From: Burkholderia anthina
GTDB lineage: Bacteria > Pseudomonadota > Gammaproteobacteria > Burkholderiales > Burkholderiaceae
Assembly: GCF_902498995.1 (NCBI RefSeq)
Contig: NZ_CABVLY010000020.1
Location: 1 to 64,000 of the forward strand
Length of the DNA: 64,000 bases
Direction of reading: 5' to 3'
Position 1 is the first letter of the stretch; every line of letters starts with the position of its first letter. Shown in pieces: positions 19,101 to 27,024 of the stretch. The notes below the pieces were generated by a model. That model was not told the DNA's origin. It saw only the letters and a program-made list of their open reading frames with translations, and ran no database searches. The position numbers and the translations under genes were made by a program.

Positions 19101-19814
19101 GTCGCCGAAAGCGACGGTGCGCTGTGCATTTCGAAGGCGGTCGCCGATGAATTCGAGGACTGGATGGCCGGGCGCAAGATCGCGCGGCAGCGTCCGTTCG
19201 CGTTGGACTGGTTCCATCTGGGTTCCGATATTGCGAACTCGGTTCCGACCACCGGCATGCCGAAAAACGCGGCGAGCGTGCTGGACGCACTGGCGGCGCG
19301 TGCCAGCTTCCTGATGGTGGGCACGCTGGAGCCGCGCAAGGGCCACGCACAGGTGCTGGAGGCTTTCGAGCAGTTGTGGGCGGCCGGCGTCGACGCCAAT
19401 CTCGTGATTGTCGGCAAGCAAGGCTGGATGATGGACAATCTGGCGAACCGGCTGCGGTCCCACACGGAACGGGACCGCCGGCTGTTCTGGCTGGAGAGCA
19501 TCAGCGACGAGTTTCTCGAGAAGGTGTATGCAGCGAGCGGTTGCCTGATCGCGGCGTCCACCGGCGAGGGGTTCGGGTTGCCGCTGATCGAGGCGGCTCA
19601 GCACGGCGTGCCGATCCTGGCGCGCGACCTTCCGGTCTTCCGCGAGGTGGCTGGCGAGCACGCAGCGTATTTCACGGCAAACGACGCGTCCGCGCTGGCC
19701 GGTGCGATTCGCGAGTGGCTGGCCGGGAAGGCGGCGGGCACCATTCCGGTGTCGACCGGCATGCCGTTCCTGTCGTGGCGGCAGAGCGCGGCGATGCTGA
19801 CCGAAAAAATATAG
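16170..19814 (+). CDS. Three-domain family-4 glycosyltransferase (WbdA-like)
   Basis: A 1214-residue cytoplasmic protein with three GT-B glycosyltransferase units. Each carries the EX7E motif: HEGFGLPVLEA near residue 316, NEGFGLSLIEA near 750 and GEGFGLPLIEA near 1131. Units 2 (from about 455) and 3 (from about 838) are clear duplicates: both begin RQ(I/L)LVD(V/I)SE, share PPAGYR(V/I)EPVYAT and VYDLLP, and end with FREVAG. Unit 1 is a more ordinary GT4. Such fusions polymerise homopolymeric repeats in ABC-exported O-chains, as WbdA does for mannans. With GDP-mannose and GDP-D-rhamnose genes around it, transfer of one of these sugars is likely. The start overlaps the methyltransferase stop. 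Confidence 0.85.
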   Translation: MRIVIDMQGAQTESRFRGIGRYVLGFAKGVARVRGEHEVVLVLNGMLRESIEAIRAEFEGLLPQENIRVWQAIGPVEEVIDDNVTRREIAELSWESFLASLRPDVVHVGSLFEGVTGYGVSSVDQLDHATPVSVTLHDLIPLVHAKRYLDPHPVTSRHYYRKIGYLQKAALLLANSEFSRQEGIEYLDYPAERIIAVSSAIEDSFKPISVDAAEADRLRRQFGINASFLLYTGGADERKNLPRLIEAYSQLSGTLRAKVQLVFVGKIPESVKAELYKHAAQFGVGESELKFTGFVSDADLHALYAICDAFVFPSWHEGFGLPVLEAMACGAPVICAHAGSLPEVMGWQDAMFDPMDVPAMSRKLAEVLEDPAFRQKLREHGLVQSGKFSWDAVGRRAFAEWEKLAAPPRPSWLEQSRSQERLIELVAAKAARSADRNMLVPLAACLAQNEKTGYVRQILVDVSEFCQNDAGTGVQRVVRNYLDCLLKHPPAGYRVEPVYATLTHGYRYARRFTQKFLGAPVDESIRDSDVQWQRGDVFLGLDMQHSVQIAQAAFYQKLRQQGVCVKFLVYDLLPIEFPEYFFDANLKTMHERLLAVMATTDGTICISKATSDALLAWIRDKNIPTSPNFSSTWAHIGVDFPDVVEGGLPPDAATVIAAMQRCPSFLCVSTIEPRKNQAQVLEAVEALWAAGQDVCLTFVGRLGWKMDALADKMRKHPEFGKRLFWLAGVDDNYLVSLYKAASGLVAASVNEGFGLSLIEAAYYGLPVIARDIPVFREVAGDGAYYFGGNSAGELGTALAAWLELYRLGQHPKPTSISWLNWEDSTALLASRLLDGVSNTRQLLVDISELVQRDARSGIQRVVRSILREWVLQPPAGYRIEPVYATADQPYRYARTYMARFLGKEDDSLTDDPIEYGPGDVFLGLDLAPAVVPHYAGFYQNLREQGVRVKFVVYDLLPLRDNHFEQHVVDHFVRWLDVVAESDGALCISKAVADEFEDWMAGRKIARQRPFALDWFHLGSDIANSVPTTGMPKNAASVLDALAARASFLMVGTLEPRKGHAQVLEAFEQLWAAGVDANLVIVGKQGWMMDNLANRLRSHTERDRRLFWLESISDEFLEKVYAASGCLIAASTGEGFGLPLIEAAQHGVPILARDLPVFREVAGEHAAYFTANDASALAGAIREWLAGKAAGTIPVSTGMPFLSWRQSAAMLTEKI

Positions 19815-19891
19815 GGTCGGGGTGAGTCCGACGGTCCGGCTTCACGTGGACCCGGCGTATTGAATAGTTCTGTTGAAACGAGTTTGAGGGG

Positions 19892-20929
19892 ATGATGAAG
19901 ACTTCCATTATTACCGGCATCACCGGTCAGGACGGTGCCTACCTTGCGCAGATTCTGCTCGAGAAAGGCTATACCGTTTACGGCACCTATCGCCGCACGA
20001 GCTCGGTCAACTTCTGGCGCATCGAGGAACTCGGGATCGCCAAGCACCCGAACCTGCATCTGATCGAGTACGACCTGACCGACCTGTCCTCGAGCATTCG
20101 TCTGCTGCAGACCACGGGCGCGACGGAAGTCTACAACCTGGCCGCGCAGAGCTTCGTCGGCGTGTCGTTCGACCAGCCGGTCACCACCGCGGAAATCACC
20201 GGGATCGGCCCGCTGAACCTGCTCGAGGCGATTCGCATCGTCAACCCGAAGATCCGCTTCTACCAGGCGAGCACGTCGGAGATGTTCGGCAAGGTGCAGG
20301 CGATTCCGCAGATCGAGTCGACGCCGTTCTATCCGCGCAGCCCGTATGGCGTGGCCAAGCTGTATGCGCACTGGATCACGGTGAACTATCGCGAGAGCTA
20401 CGACATCTTTGGCTGCAGCGGGATCCTGTTCAACCACGAGTCGCCGCTGCGCGGCCGCGAATTCGTCACGCGCAAGATCACCGACTCCGTCGCGAAGATC
20501 AAGCTCGGCCAGCTCGACGTGCTCGAACTGGGCAACATGGACGCGAAGCGCGACTGGGGCTTCGCGAAGGAATATGTCGAAGGGATGTGGCGCATGCTGC
20601 AGGCCGACGAGCCGGACACCTACGTGCTGGCCACGAACCGGACCGAAACCGTGCGCGATTTCGTGCGCATGGCGTTCAAGGCGACGGGCGTCGACCTGGA
20701 GTTCAAGGGCAGCGACGTGAATGAAACCGGCGTCGATGTGGCGACCGGCAAGACGCTGGTTCGCGTCAATCCGAAGTTCCATCGCCCGGCCGAAGTCGAT
20801 CTGCTGATCGGCAATCCGGAGAAGGCGAAGCAGAAGCTCGGCTGGGAGCCGAAGACGACGCTCGAGGAGCTGTGCGCGATGATGGTCGAAGCGGATTTGC
20901 GTCGAAATGAACGCGGCTTCTCGTTCTGA
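19892..20929 (+). CDS. gmd: GDP-mannose 4,6-dehydratase
   Basis: A 345-residue extended SDR that converts GDP-D-mannose to GDP-4-keto-6-deoxy-mannose. It shows G9-I-T-G-Q-D-G, T128-S-E and Y152-G-V-A-K156, and the NHESP(L)RG segment typical of Gmd. A GAGGGG ribosome binding site precedes the ATG after a 77-base gap. The next gene is a reductase of the Rmd type, so the product is probably GDP-D-rhamnose and not GDP-L-fucose. Confidence 0.95.
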   Translation: MMKTSIITGITGQDGAYLAQILLEKGYTVYGTYRRTSSVNFWRIEELGIAKHPNLHLIEYDLTDLSSSIRLLQTTGATEVYNLAAQSFVGVSFDQPVTTAEITGIGPLNLLEAIRIVNPKIRFYQASTSEMFGKVQAIPQIESTPFYPRSPYGVAKLYAHWITVNYRESYDIFGCSGILFNHESPLRGREFVTRKITDSVAKIKLGQLDVLELGNMDAKRDWGFAKEYVEGMWRMLQADEPDTYVLATNRTETVRDFVRMAFKATGVDLEFKGSDVNETGVDVATGKTLVRVNPKFHRPAEVDLLIGNPEKAKQKLGWEPKTTLEELCAMMVEADLRRNERGFSF

Positions 20930-21824
20930 CGCCCCGCGCGCCCTGGTGACGGGGCTCGGCGGCTTTACCGGCGATTACCTCGCGCAGTCGCTGCGTGCGG
21001 CCGGCTATCGCGTGTTCGGCACCGCGCACGGCGTCGAAGCGACGGGTGCCGACATGTACCGCGTCGACTTGTGCGACCGCGCCGCGCTCGCGCAGGTCGT
21101 CGCGGACGTGCAGCCTGACGTGGTGGCGCATCTGGCCGCGATCGCATTCGTCGCGCATGGCGACGCCGATGCGATCTATCGCACCAACGTGGTCGGCACG
21201 CGCAACCTGCTGGAGGCGCTCGCGAACCTGGAGAACCGTCCGAAGGCGGTCCTGCTGGCGAGCAGCGCCAACATCTATGGCAACGCGGCGGTCGAGGTCA
21301 TCGACGAATCGGTCGAACCGAATCCGGCGAACGACTACGCGGTCAGCAAGCTGGCGATGGAATACATGGCGCGTCTTTGGCGCGACAAGCTGCCGATCGT
21401 CGTCGCGCGTCCGTTCAACTACACGGGCGTCGGCCAGTCGCCGCAATTCCTGCTGCCGAAGATCGTCGGCCATTTCCAGCGCGGCGAGCGCGTGATCGAG
21501 CTCGGCAATATCGACGTCGAGCGCGATTTTTCCGACGTTCGGCGCGTGGTGGACGCCTATCGGCGCCTGCTTCAGCTGGCACCGACCGGCTGCGTGTTCA
21601 ACGTGTGCTCGGGCCGGGCCGTGTCGCTGAAGGCGGTGATCGCGATGATGGAGCAGATCGCCGGCTATTCGATCGAGGTGCGTGTCAATCCGGCATTCGT
21701 GCGTGCGAACGAAGTACGCCGGCTGCAGGGTGACGGTGCGCGCTTGCAGGCCGCCGTCGGGCCGCTCGAGGACATTCCGCTGGAAAGCACGCTGCGCTGG
21801 ATGTTTGGCGGAGGGCGGGGGTGA
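20907..21824 (+). CDS. rmd: GDP-6-deoxy-4-keto-D-mannose reductase
   Basis: A 305-residue SDR with G16-L-G-G-F-T-G, ASSANIYG and YAVSK. It best fits Rmd, which reduces the Gmd product to GDP-D-rhamnose. A GDP-fucose synthase would have a longer C-terminal part and other motifs. It overlaps the gmd end by 23 bases, so the two enzymes are made together. Its stop overlaps the GTG start of the next glycosyltransferase. Confidence 0.88.
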   Translation: MNAASRSDAPRALVTGLGGFTGDYLAQSLRAAGYRVFGTAHGVEATGADMYRVDLCDRAALAQVVADVQPDVVAHLAAIAFVAHGDADAIYRTNVVGTRNLLEALANLENRPKAVLLASSANIYGNAAVEVIDESVEPNPANDYAVSKLAMEYMARLWRDKLPIVVARPFNYTGVGQSPQFLLPKIVGHFQRGERVIELGNIDVERDFSDVRRVVDAYRRLLQLAPTGCVFNVCSGRAVSLKAVIAMMEQIAGYSIEVRVNPAFVRANEVRRLQGDGARLQAAVGPLEDIPLESTLRWMFGGGRG

Positions 21825-22972
21825 AAGTCGGTTTCGGCACGACCGCCCTCGCGCGCAGCAGCGCGCATGGCGGTGTCGACGGCATCGGGTCGTATACGCG
21901 TGAACTGGGGCGGGCGCTGCTGGCGCACGGCGGGATCGACCTGGTTCCCGCCGGCTTCGGCGCGGTCGTCGGCAGCGATGCATTTCCGGGCGCCCGGCCG
22001 CCCGTGAACCTGGGCGGGCACGCGGTCGCGACGGTGCTCGGCGCCGTTACCCCGTGGTCCTGGGTCGACACGCAGGCGTTGCGCGCCGAGCGCGTCGACG
22101 TTTTCCATGCGACGGATCACCTGATTCCGAAGCTGTCGGGCACGCCCGTGATCGCAACGCTGATGGATGCCATCCCGTTGTCGCATCCGGAGTGGACGAC
22201 GGTTCGCCTGGCCGCGCTGCGCCGCTGGCTGCTGCGGCGTTCCGGGCATTGGGCCGATCATGTGATCACGATCTCCGATTATTCGAAGCGCGAAATCGTC
22301 GAGCATTTCGGCATCGCGCCCGACCGGATCTCGGTCGTTCCGCTGGGCGTGCATCCGCGCTTCTTCGAGCGGATCGACTCGGACGAGCGGGCCGCGGTGC
22401 GGAAGCGGCTCGGCCTGCCCGAGCAGTTCTTCCTGTGCGTCGGCACCTTGCAGCCGCGCAAGAACCTCGAGCGGGTGGTGGACGCCCACGCGAGCCTGCC
22501 GGCCGCATTGCGTCGCGATATCCCGCTGGTTATCGTCGGCCGCGCCGGGTGGGGCTGCGACCAGCTCGTCGCGCGCCTGGGCGCGGACGAAAGCGGCAGC
22601 GTGCGCTGGCTCCAGTATCTGCCCGACCACGACGTGCGTGCACTGATGCAGTCGGCCACCGCGCTCGTGTTCGCGTCGCTGTGCGAGGGTTTCGGGCTGC
22701 CGGTCGTCGAGGCGTTCGCGTCGGGGCTGCCGGTGATCGCATCGAATACGACGTCCGTTCCGGAAGTCGCGGGCGGCGCGGCGATCCTGGTCGACCCCGC
22801 CAGCACCGGCGACATCGCCGACGGGATGCGCGCGATCGTCGAGCAACCGGGCAAGGCCGCCGCGCTGCGCGAAGCCGGGCTTGCGCGTGCGCGCGAACTG
22901 AACTGGCCGGCCTGCGCGGCGCAGACCCTAGCCGTCTACGACGCTGTCCTGCGCGGGACGCGTCGTTCATGA
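21821..22972 (+). CDS. Glycosyltransferase family 4 (mannosyl- or rhamnosyltransferase)
   Basis: A 383-residue GT-B enzyme. The N-terminal half has GIGSYTRELGRAL, and the C-terminal half LCVGTLQPRKNLERVV and CEGFGLPVVEAFASGLPV with the EX7E pair. These are common in GDP-mannose- or GDP-D-rhamnose-using GT4 enzymes. The GTG start at 21821 sits inside the rmd stop. It probably adds one of the first or repeat-unit sugars of the O-chain; the exact linkage cannot be read from sequence. Confidence 0.85.
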   Translation: MKVGFGTTALARSSAHGGVDGIGSYTRELGRALLAHGGIDLVPAGFGAVVGSDAFPGARPPVNLGGHAVATVLGAVTPWSWVDTQALRAERVDVFHATDHLIPKLSGTPVIATLMDAIPLSHPEWTTVRLAALRRWLLRRSGHWADHVITISDYSKREIVEHFGIAPDRISVVPLGVHPRFFERIDSDERAAVRKRLGLPEQFFLCVGTLQPRKNLERVVDAHASLPAALRRDIPLVIVGRAGWGCDQLVARLGADESGSVRWLQYLPDHDVRALMQSATALVFASLCEGFGLPVVEAFASGLPVIASNTTSVPEVAGGAAILVDPASTGDIADGMRAIVEQPGKAAALREAGLARARELNWPACAAQTLAVYDAVLRGTRRS

Positions 22973-22997
22973 ATGAATTTGCTGCGAGGAGTACCGC

Positions 22998-24074
22998 GTG
23001 AAGTTGGGGGTGGATATCACCTGGATGGTGGGCAACTACCGCGGCATGGGGCGGTTCGCCCGGCAACTGGTGGAGCCGGTCGGCGCGTCGGTCCTGGGCC
23101 TCGCGCCGGACGGCGTGAGCGCCGACGAATGGCCGTGCGTGAGCGGCGGCCGCGGTTTCTTCCCGTGGTGGGAGCAGGTCGAGCTGCCGCGCCTTTGCCG
23201 GGAACAGAAGCTCGACTATCTGCTGTGCCCGTACAACACGGGGCCGCTGCGATCGATCGGCAACACGCGGCTGATCGCGGTCGTTCACGACCTGATCTAC
23301 ATGAAGCCGTGGAGCGTGCTGCCGCCGGCGAGATCGCTGTACCAGACTGCCGGACGCGTCTATCGCCGGCACGTGGTGCCGCGGCTCGCGCGCCGGGCGG
23401 ACGTCCTGCTGACCATTTCGCGATTCACGCAGCGTGAGCTGGTGGAGACGCTCGGATTGCGCGAGGCGGACGTACAGGTCATTCCGTGCGCGATTTCGGA
23501 CGACTGGTTCGCACCGCCGTTGAGCCGCGCGGAGCGCGAGCCGTACCTGTTTACGGTGGCGGGCGAAGTGCCGAGCAAGAACGTCGACCGGCTGCTGCAG
23601 GCTTTCGCGGTCGCGCGGCCGGCGCTGGACGACGACGCGCGGCTCCGGATCGCCGGCATCAAGGTCGAGCATCACGCGCATTTTCTCGAGCGCGCGAATG
23701 CGCTCGGGATTGCGAGCCACGTCGAACTGCTCGGCTACGTGTCGCGCGACGAACTGCGCGAGCAGTACCGGCGAGCGCGTGCGTTCGTGTTTGCTTCGCT
23801 GTTCGAAGGATTTGGGATTCCGCCGCTGGAAGCGATGGCGTCCGGCACGCCCGTCGCGTGCAGCAACACGACGTCGATCCCCGAGATCGTCGGCACCTGC
23901 GGCCTGCAGTTCGATCCGTATTCGGTGGAAGACATGGCGGAGCAGATCCGCCAGGTATGGTGCGACGACACGCGCTTCGAGGTGGCGTTCGGCGACGGGA
24001 TGGACCGTGCGCGGACCTTTTCCGAATCCGCCGTCCGTCCGAAGATCGAGGATTTCTGGGCGCGCCTGTCATGA
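22998..24074 (+). CDS. Glycosyltransferase family 4
   Basis: A 358-residue GT-B enzyme, similar in plan to the preceding one (GMGRFARQL, VAGEVPSKNVDRLL, FEGFGIPPLEAMASGTPV). The GTG start at 22998 has GAGGAG six bases upstream (22986-22991). The stop overlaps the next gene as ATGA. The donor is probably a GDP- or dTDP-linked hexose from this operon; the order of action is unknown. Confidence 0.85.
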   Translation: MKLGVDITWMVGNYRGMGRFARQLVEPVGASVLGLAPDGVSADEWPCVSGGRGFFPWWEQVELPRLCREQKLDYLLCPYNTGPLRSIGNTRLIAVVHDLIYMKPWSVLPPARSLYQTAGRVYRRHVVPRLARRADVLLTISRFTQRELVETLGLREADVQVIPCAISDDWFAPPLSRAEREPYLFTVAGEVPSKNVDRLLQAFAVARPALDDDARLRIAGIKVEHHAHFLERANALGIASHVELLGYVSRDELREQYRRARAFVFASLFEGFGIPPLEAMASGTPVACSNTTSIPEIVGTCGLQFDPYSVEDMAEQIRQVWCDDTRFEVAFGDGMDRARTFSESAVRPKIEDFWARLS

Positions 24075-25276
24075 GCGAAAACAAGAAGAAGCTGCTGGTG
24101 CTGACGCCGCGGTTTCCGTATCCGGTGATCGGCGGCGACAAGCTGCGGATCTATCATCTCTGCAGGATGCTGTCGCGCCGTTACTCGCTGACGTTGCTGA
24201 GCCTGTGCGACAGTCAGGAAGACATGCATGCCGAAGTGCCGGCCGACGGCGTGTTCGACCGCGTCGAGCGGGTCTTTCTGTCCCGGACGCGTTCGTACGT
24301 CAATACGCTGCTCGCGCTGCCCACGCGCACGCCGCTGCAGGTGGCGTACTACCGCAGCAGCGCGTTTGCGGCGGCCGTGTCCCGGCTGCTGCCGTCGCAT
24401 GACGGCGCGTTCGTGCATCTGGTGCGCTGCGCGGAGTACGTGCGCAAGTCGGACAAACCGCGCGTGCTCGAAATGACCGACGCGATCTCGCTCAACTACA
24501 GCCGCGTCAAGCAGCTCAGGAAAGCACGCGGGCTGAAGTCGCGCGTGTTCGGCATCGAGGCGAAGCGCCTGCTCGACTACGAGCGCACGATCGTCGACGA
24601 CTTCGATCTGTCGGTACTGGTGTCGAAGACCGATCGCGATTACCTGTTTCCCGGCGAGTCGGGCAAACGGGTGATGGTGTGTTCGAACGGCGTGGATCTC
24701 TCCGGCCTGCCGTATGCGGCGCGCAGCATGGCGAGCCGCTTGCTGGTGTTCATCGGCGACATGCGCACGGTGCAGAACCAGGACATGTGCCATTACTTCG
24801 CCGAAGCGGTGCTGCCGTTGCTGCGCCGGCGTGCCGACTATCGCTTCCGGATCGTCGGCTCCATCGCGCCCGCGCTGGCCGAGCAATTCCGCGCGTACGA
24901 CGGCGTCGAGGTGACCGGCCGCGTCGAATCGGTCGCGCAGGCCGCGGCCGACGGCGCGATCGGCGTGTGCCCGATGCGGATCGGCGCCGGCGTGCAGAAC
25001 AAGATCCTCGAATACATGGCGCTCGGGCTGCCGGTCGTCACGACGTCGCTGGGGCACGAAGGGCTGAGTGCGAAAAGCGGGCAGGACCTGCTGATCGCCG
25101 ATACGCCCGAGGCGTTCGTCGAGCGCATCGAGTGGCTCGTCGCGCATCCGTCGGAGGCTGTGGAGATGGCCGGTCACGCGCGGCAGTTCGTCGAGCGCGA
25201 ACATGGCTGGATCGAGATGACCCGCGCGCTGGTCGAGCGGGTGGACGCGCTGCTGGCCGCCGGCCCGGCGCGTTAG
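24071..25276 (+). CDS. Glycosyltransferase of the PEP-CTERM/EpsH1-associated sugar transferase type
   Basis: A 401-residue GT4-like enzyme. The start LLVLTPRFPYPVIGGDKLRIYHL and the C-terminal PMRIGAGVQNKILEYMALGLPVV resemble the sugar transferases found with exosortase systems, a different branch from the two upstream genes. No exosortase is visible here, so the likeness reflects the enzyme family only. It is the last gene of the plus-strand operon. Its stop lies 29 bases from the stop of the convergent gtrA-like gene, without a clear terminator. Confidence 0.8.
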   Translation: MSENKKKLLVLTPRFPYPVIGGDKLRIYHLCRMLSRRYSLTLLSLCDSQEDMHAEVPADGVFDRVERVFLSRTRSYVNTLLALPTRTPLQVAYYRSSAFAAAVSRLLPSHDGAFVHLVRCAEYVRKSDKPRVLEMTDAISLNYSRVKQLRKARGLKSRVFGIEAKRLLDYERTIVDDFDLSVLVSKTDRDYLFPGESGKRVMVCSNGVDLSGLPYAARSMASRLLVFIGDMRTVQNQDMCHYFAEAVLPLLRRRADYRFRIVGSIAPALAEQFRAYDGVEVTGRVESVAQAAADGAIGVCPMRIGAGVQNKILEYMALGLPVVTTSLGHEGLSAKSGQDLLIADTPEAFVERIEWLVAHPSEAVEMAGHARQFVEREHGWIEMTRALVERVDALLAAGPAR

Positions 25277-25305
25277 CCGGGCGGCGGGTATGCCGTCGCG
25301 ATGGC

Positions 25306-25740
25306 TCAGCTTTCGTGATGCCGGAAGCTGAACTTCTTGTGGCCGATGTAGCTGGAGAAAACCGGGACGATCACGCCGACCAGGTGGGCGATGTCCCGGT
25401 CATGCCAGTGCAGGCCGAGTCGCGGAAAGACGTAGTACGCAAGACCGACGCTGACGAGCCACGTCTGAAACACCGCGACCAGGTTCACCAGCGTGAAGAA
25501 GAACGCCGAGCGCCCCGTGGACTGCGTGCTTTTCTTGAAGACGAACAGCTTGGCCAGGATGAACGCCGTGATCATGCCGGTCACATAGGCGACGACGATC
25601 GCGGCCGAGTAGGGCATCCACAGGTTGTAGAGAATCCGGCTGCCCCAGTTGACGGCCGCGGCGAAGCCGCCCGTCAGCAGGAACAGCAGGAATTCCCGGG
25701 AAACGAGGCCGCGCTTCGCGGTTCGGGCAATGTCGGTCAT
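25306..25740 (-). CDS. GtrA-family membrane protein, candidate flippase for a polyprenyl-linked sugar
   Basis: A 144-residue protein with four hydrophobic segments (starting FLLFLLTGGFAAAVNW) and a basic C-terminus ending SSYIGHKKFSF, both typical of the GtrA family. Members help lipid-linked sugars cross the inner membrane; the mycobacterial member Rv3789 is encoded beside DprE1/DprE2 and acts with decaprenylphosphoryl-arabinose. The same gene company here suggests the same role. The ATG at 25740 overlaps the stop of the upstream oxidoreductase by 4 bases. It is the last gene of the minus-strand operon. Confidence 0.82.
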   Translation of the reverse strand: MTDIARTAKRGLVSREFLLFLLTGGFAAAVNWGSRILYNLWMPYSAAIVVAYVTGMITAFILAKLFVFKKSTQSTGRSAFFFTLVNLVAVFQTWLVSVGLAYYVFPRLGLHWHDRDIAHLVGVIVPVFSSYIGHKKFSFRHHES

Positions 25741-27020
25741 ACCATTCTGGCCATTTCGCGCGCGAGCTCGATGCTCTCGGAGATGCCGCGGTCTTCGGGG
25801 TAGTAATACGACGTGTCGGCGACCAGCAGGCCCTGCACGGGCAACTGGATCGGCGGCAGGCGATCGGCGAAGCCAGGCTCGCACACCGGTTGCGCGAAGC
25901 GGTAGCGGCTTGCACGCACGTCGATGAAATCGTCGGGCGTGATCGCGGGGTTGATCTTCATCAGGTAGCGCTTCACCTTGTCGATGAAGGCCGTATCCGG
26001 CTGCTGGTAGACCGGATGTTCACCCGGCACGTAGAACGGGACGTACACGACGTGCGCATCGAGCGGGCGCAGGTTCGTGTATTCGACGATCCCTGGAATG
26101 TCCATGTCCGGATCGTTGGTGTTGAGCCAGAAGTTCTCGGTGACCGGCTTGCGCAGCTTGGCGATCACGCACACCACCGCGACGTTCTTCACGCTCGCGA
26201 ATTTTTCCAGGATGTCCGTCGGGAGATCGGGCATCACGCGCGGCACGTACGGCAGCGGAATGGTGCTGATGACCTTGTCGAACGCGAGCGACTCGCCGCC
26301 CGCCTCGACGCCGGCGACCTTGCCGTTCTCGATCAGCACCTTGCTGACCGGCGTGCCGAGCCGGAATTCGCCGCCGTTCGCTTCGATGTAGCGGCGCATG
26401 CCTTCGAGCAGCGTATCCGAGCCGCCGTCGAGGTAGCCGAGTTTTTCCTTGAAGAGGTTGTAGCGCGACCGGCCGATCCGTCGCACGCGGCTCCAGATCC
26501 ACGCGGCGGAGAGGCTGCGCGCGTGATCGTAGAACTTGTAGTCGAACAGGCGGCGCCACAGCACTTCCCACGCTTCCTCGCCCACCCAGCGGCGAATCCA
26601 GCCGGTCGCCTCGAGCTTGTCGAGCGGCTTCCAGTTGTCGCGGCGCGTGCAGAGAAACGCGTGCAGCCCGTAGCGGATCTTCGCGGTCAGGCCGAGCCCC
26701 TTGAACTTCAGCAGTGCGATCGGATTGCCCCACGGCTGCACGCGATCCTGGTAGAAGTACCCCATCTTCGTCTCGCGCCAGTGCATCTTGTCTTCGAGGC
26801 CGAGCTCCTGCAGCACCTTCAGGAACGCGTGATCGGAAATCGCGTGGAAGTGGTAGTAGCGCTCGATCGAGAGCCCGCCGAAGTCGAAGCATGCGGCCAT
26901 GCCGCCGACACGGTCGTCTGCCTCGAAGATCACGGGCTTGCGCCCGTCCTTGACGAGCTGGTAGGCAACGCCGAGCCCCATGGGGCCGGCACCGAGGACG
27001 GCAATACGGTCTGCGCTCAT
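25737..27020 (-). CDS. FAD-dependent oxidoreductase of the amine oxidase / protoporphyrinogen-oxidase-like family
   Basis: A 427-residue flavoprotein. The N-terminal dinucleotide motif VLGAGPMGLGVAYQL with FEADDRVGGM, and a C-terminal LLVADTSYYYPEDRG segment that closes the FAD site, are clear. Members near polysaccharide genes have no firmly assigned reaction; distant relatives include UDP-galactopyranose mutase and phytoene desaturases. It is translationally coupled to gtrA downstream and lies 4 bases from the epimerase upstream. I infer a redox step on a lipid-linked or nucleotide sugar, but this is not shown by the sequence. Confidence 0.75.
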   Translation of the reverse strand: MSADRIAVLGAGPMGLGVAYQLVKDGRKPVIFEADDRVGGMAACFDFGGLSIERYYHFHAISDHAFLKVLQELGLEDKMHWRETKMGYFYQDRVQPWGNPIALLKFKGLGLTAKIRYGLHAFLCTRRDNWKPLDKLEATGWIRRWVGEEAWEVLWRRLFDYKFYDHARSLSAAWIWSRVRRIGRSRYNLFKEKLGYLDGGSDTLLEGMRRYIEANGGEFRLGTPVSKVLIENGKVAGVEAGGESLAFDKVISTIPLPYVPRVMPDLPTDILEKFASVKNVAVVCVIAKLRKPVTENFWLNTNDPDMDIPGIVEYTNLRPLDAHVVYVPFYVPGEHPVYQQPDTAFIDKVKRYLMKINPAITPDDFIDVRASRYRFAQPVCEPGFADRLPPIQLPVQGLLVADTSYYYPEDRGISESIELAREMARMV

Positions 27021-27024
27021 GGCT

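Noticed and set aside
20907..21824. GDP-L-fucose synthase in place of Rmd
   Set aside because: The length and C-terminal motifs fit Rmd-type reductases better, and no fucose-specific gene lies nearby.
24071..25276. Exosortase/PEP-CTERM system, suggested by the sugar transferase type
   Set aside because: No exosortase or PEP-CTERM protein was seen in the window.
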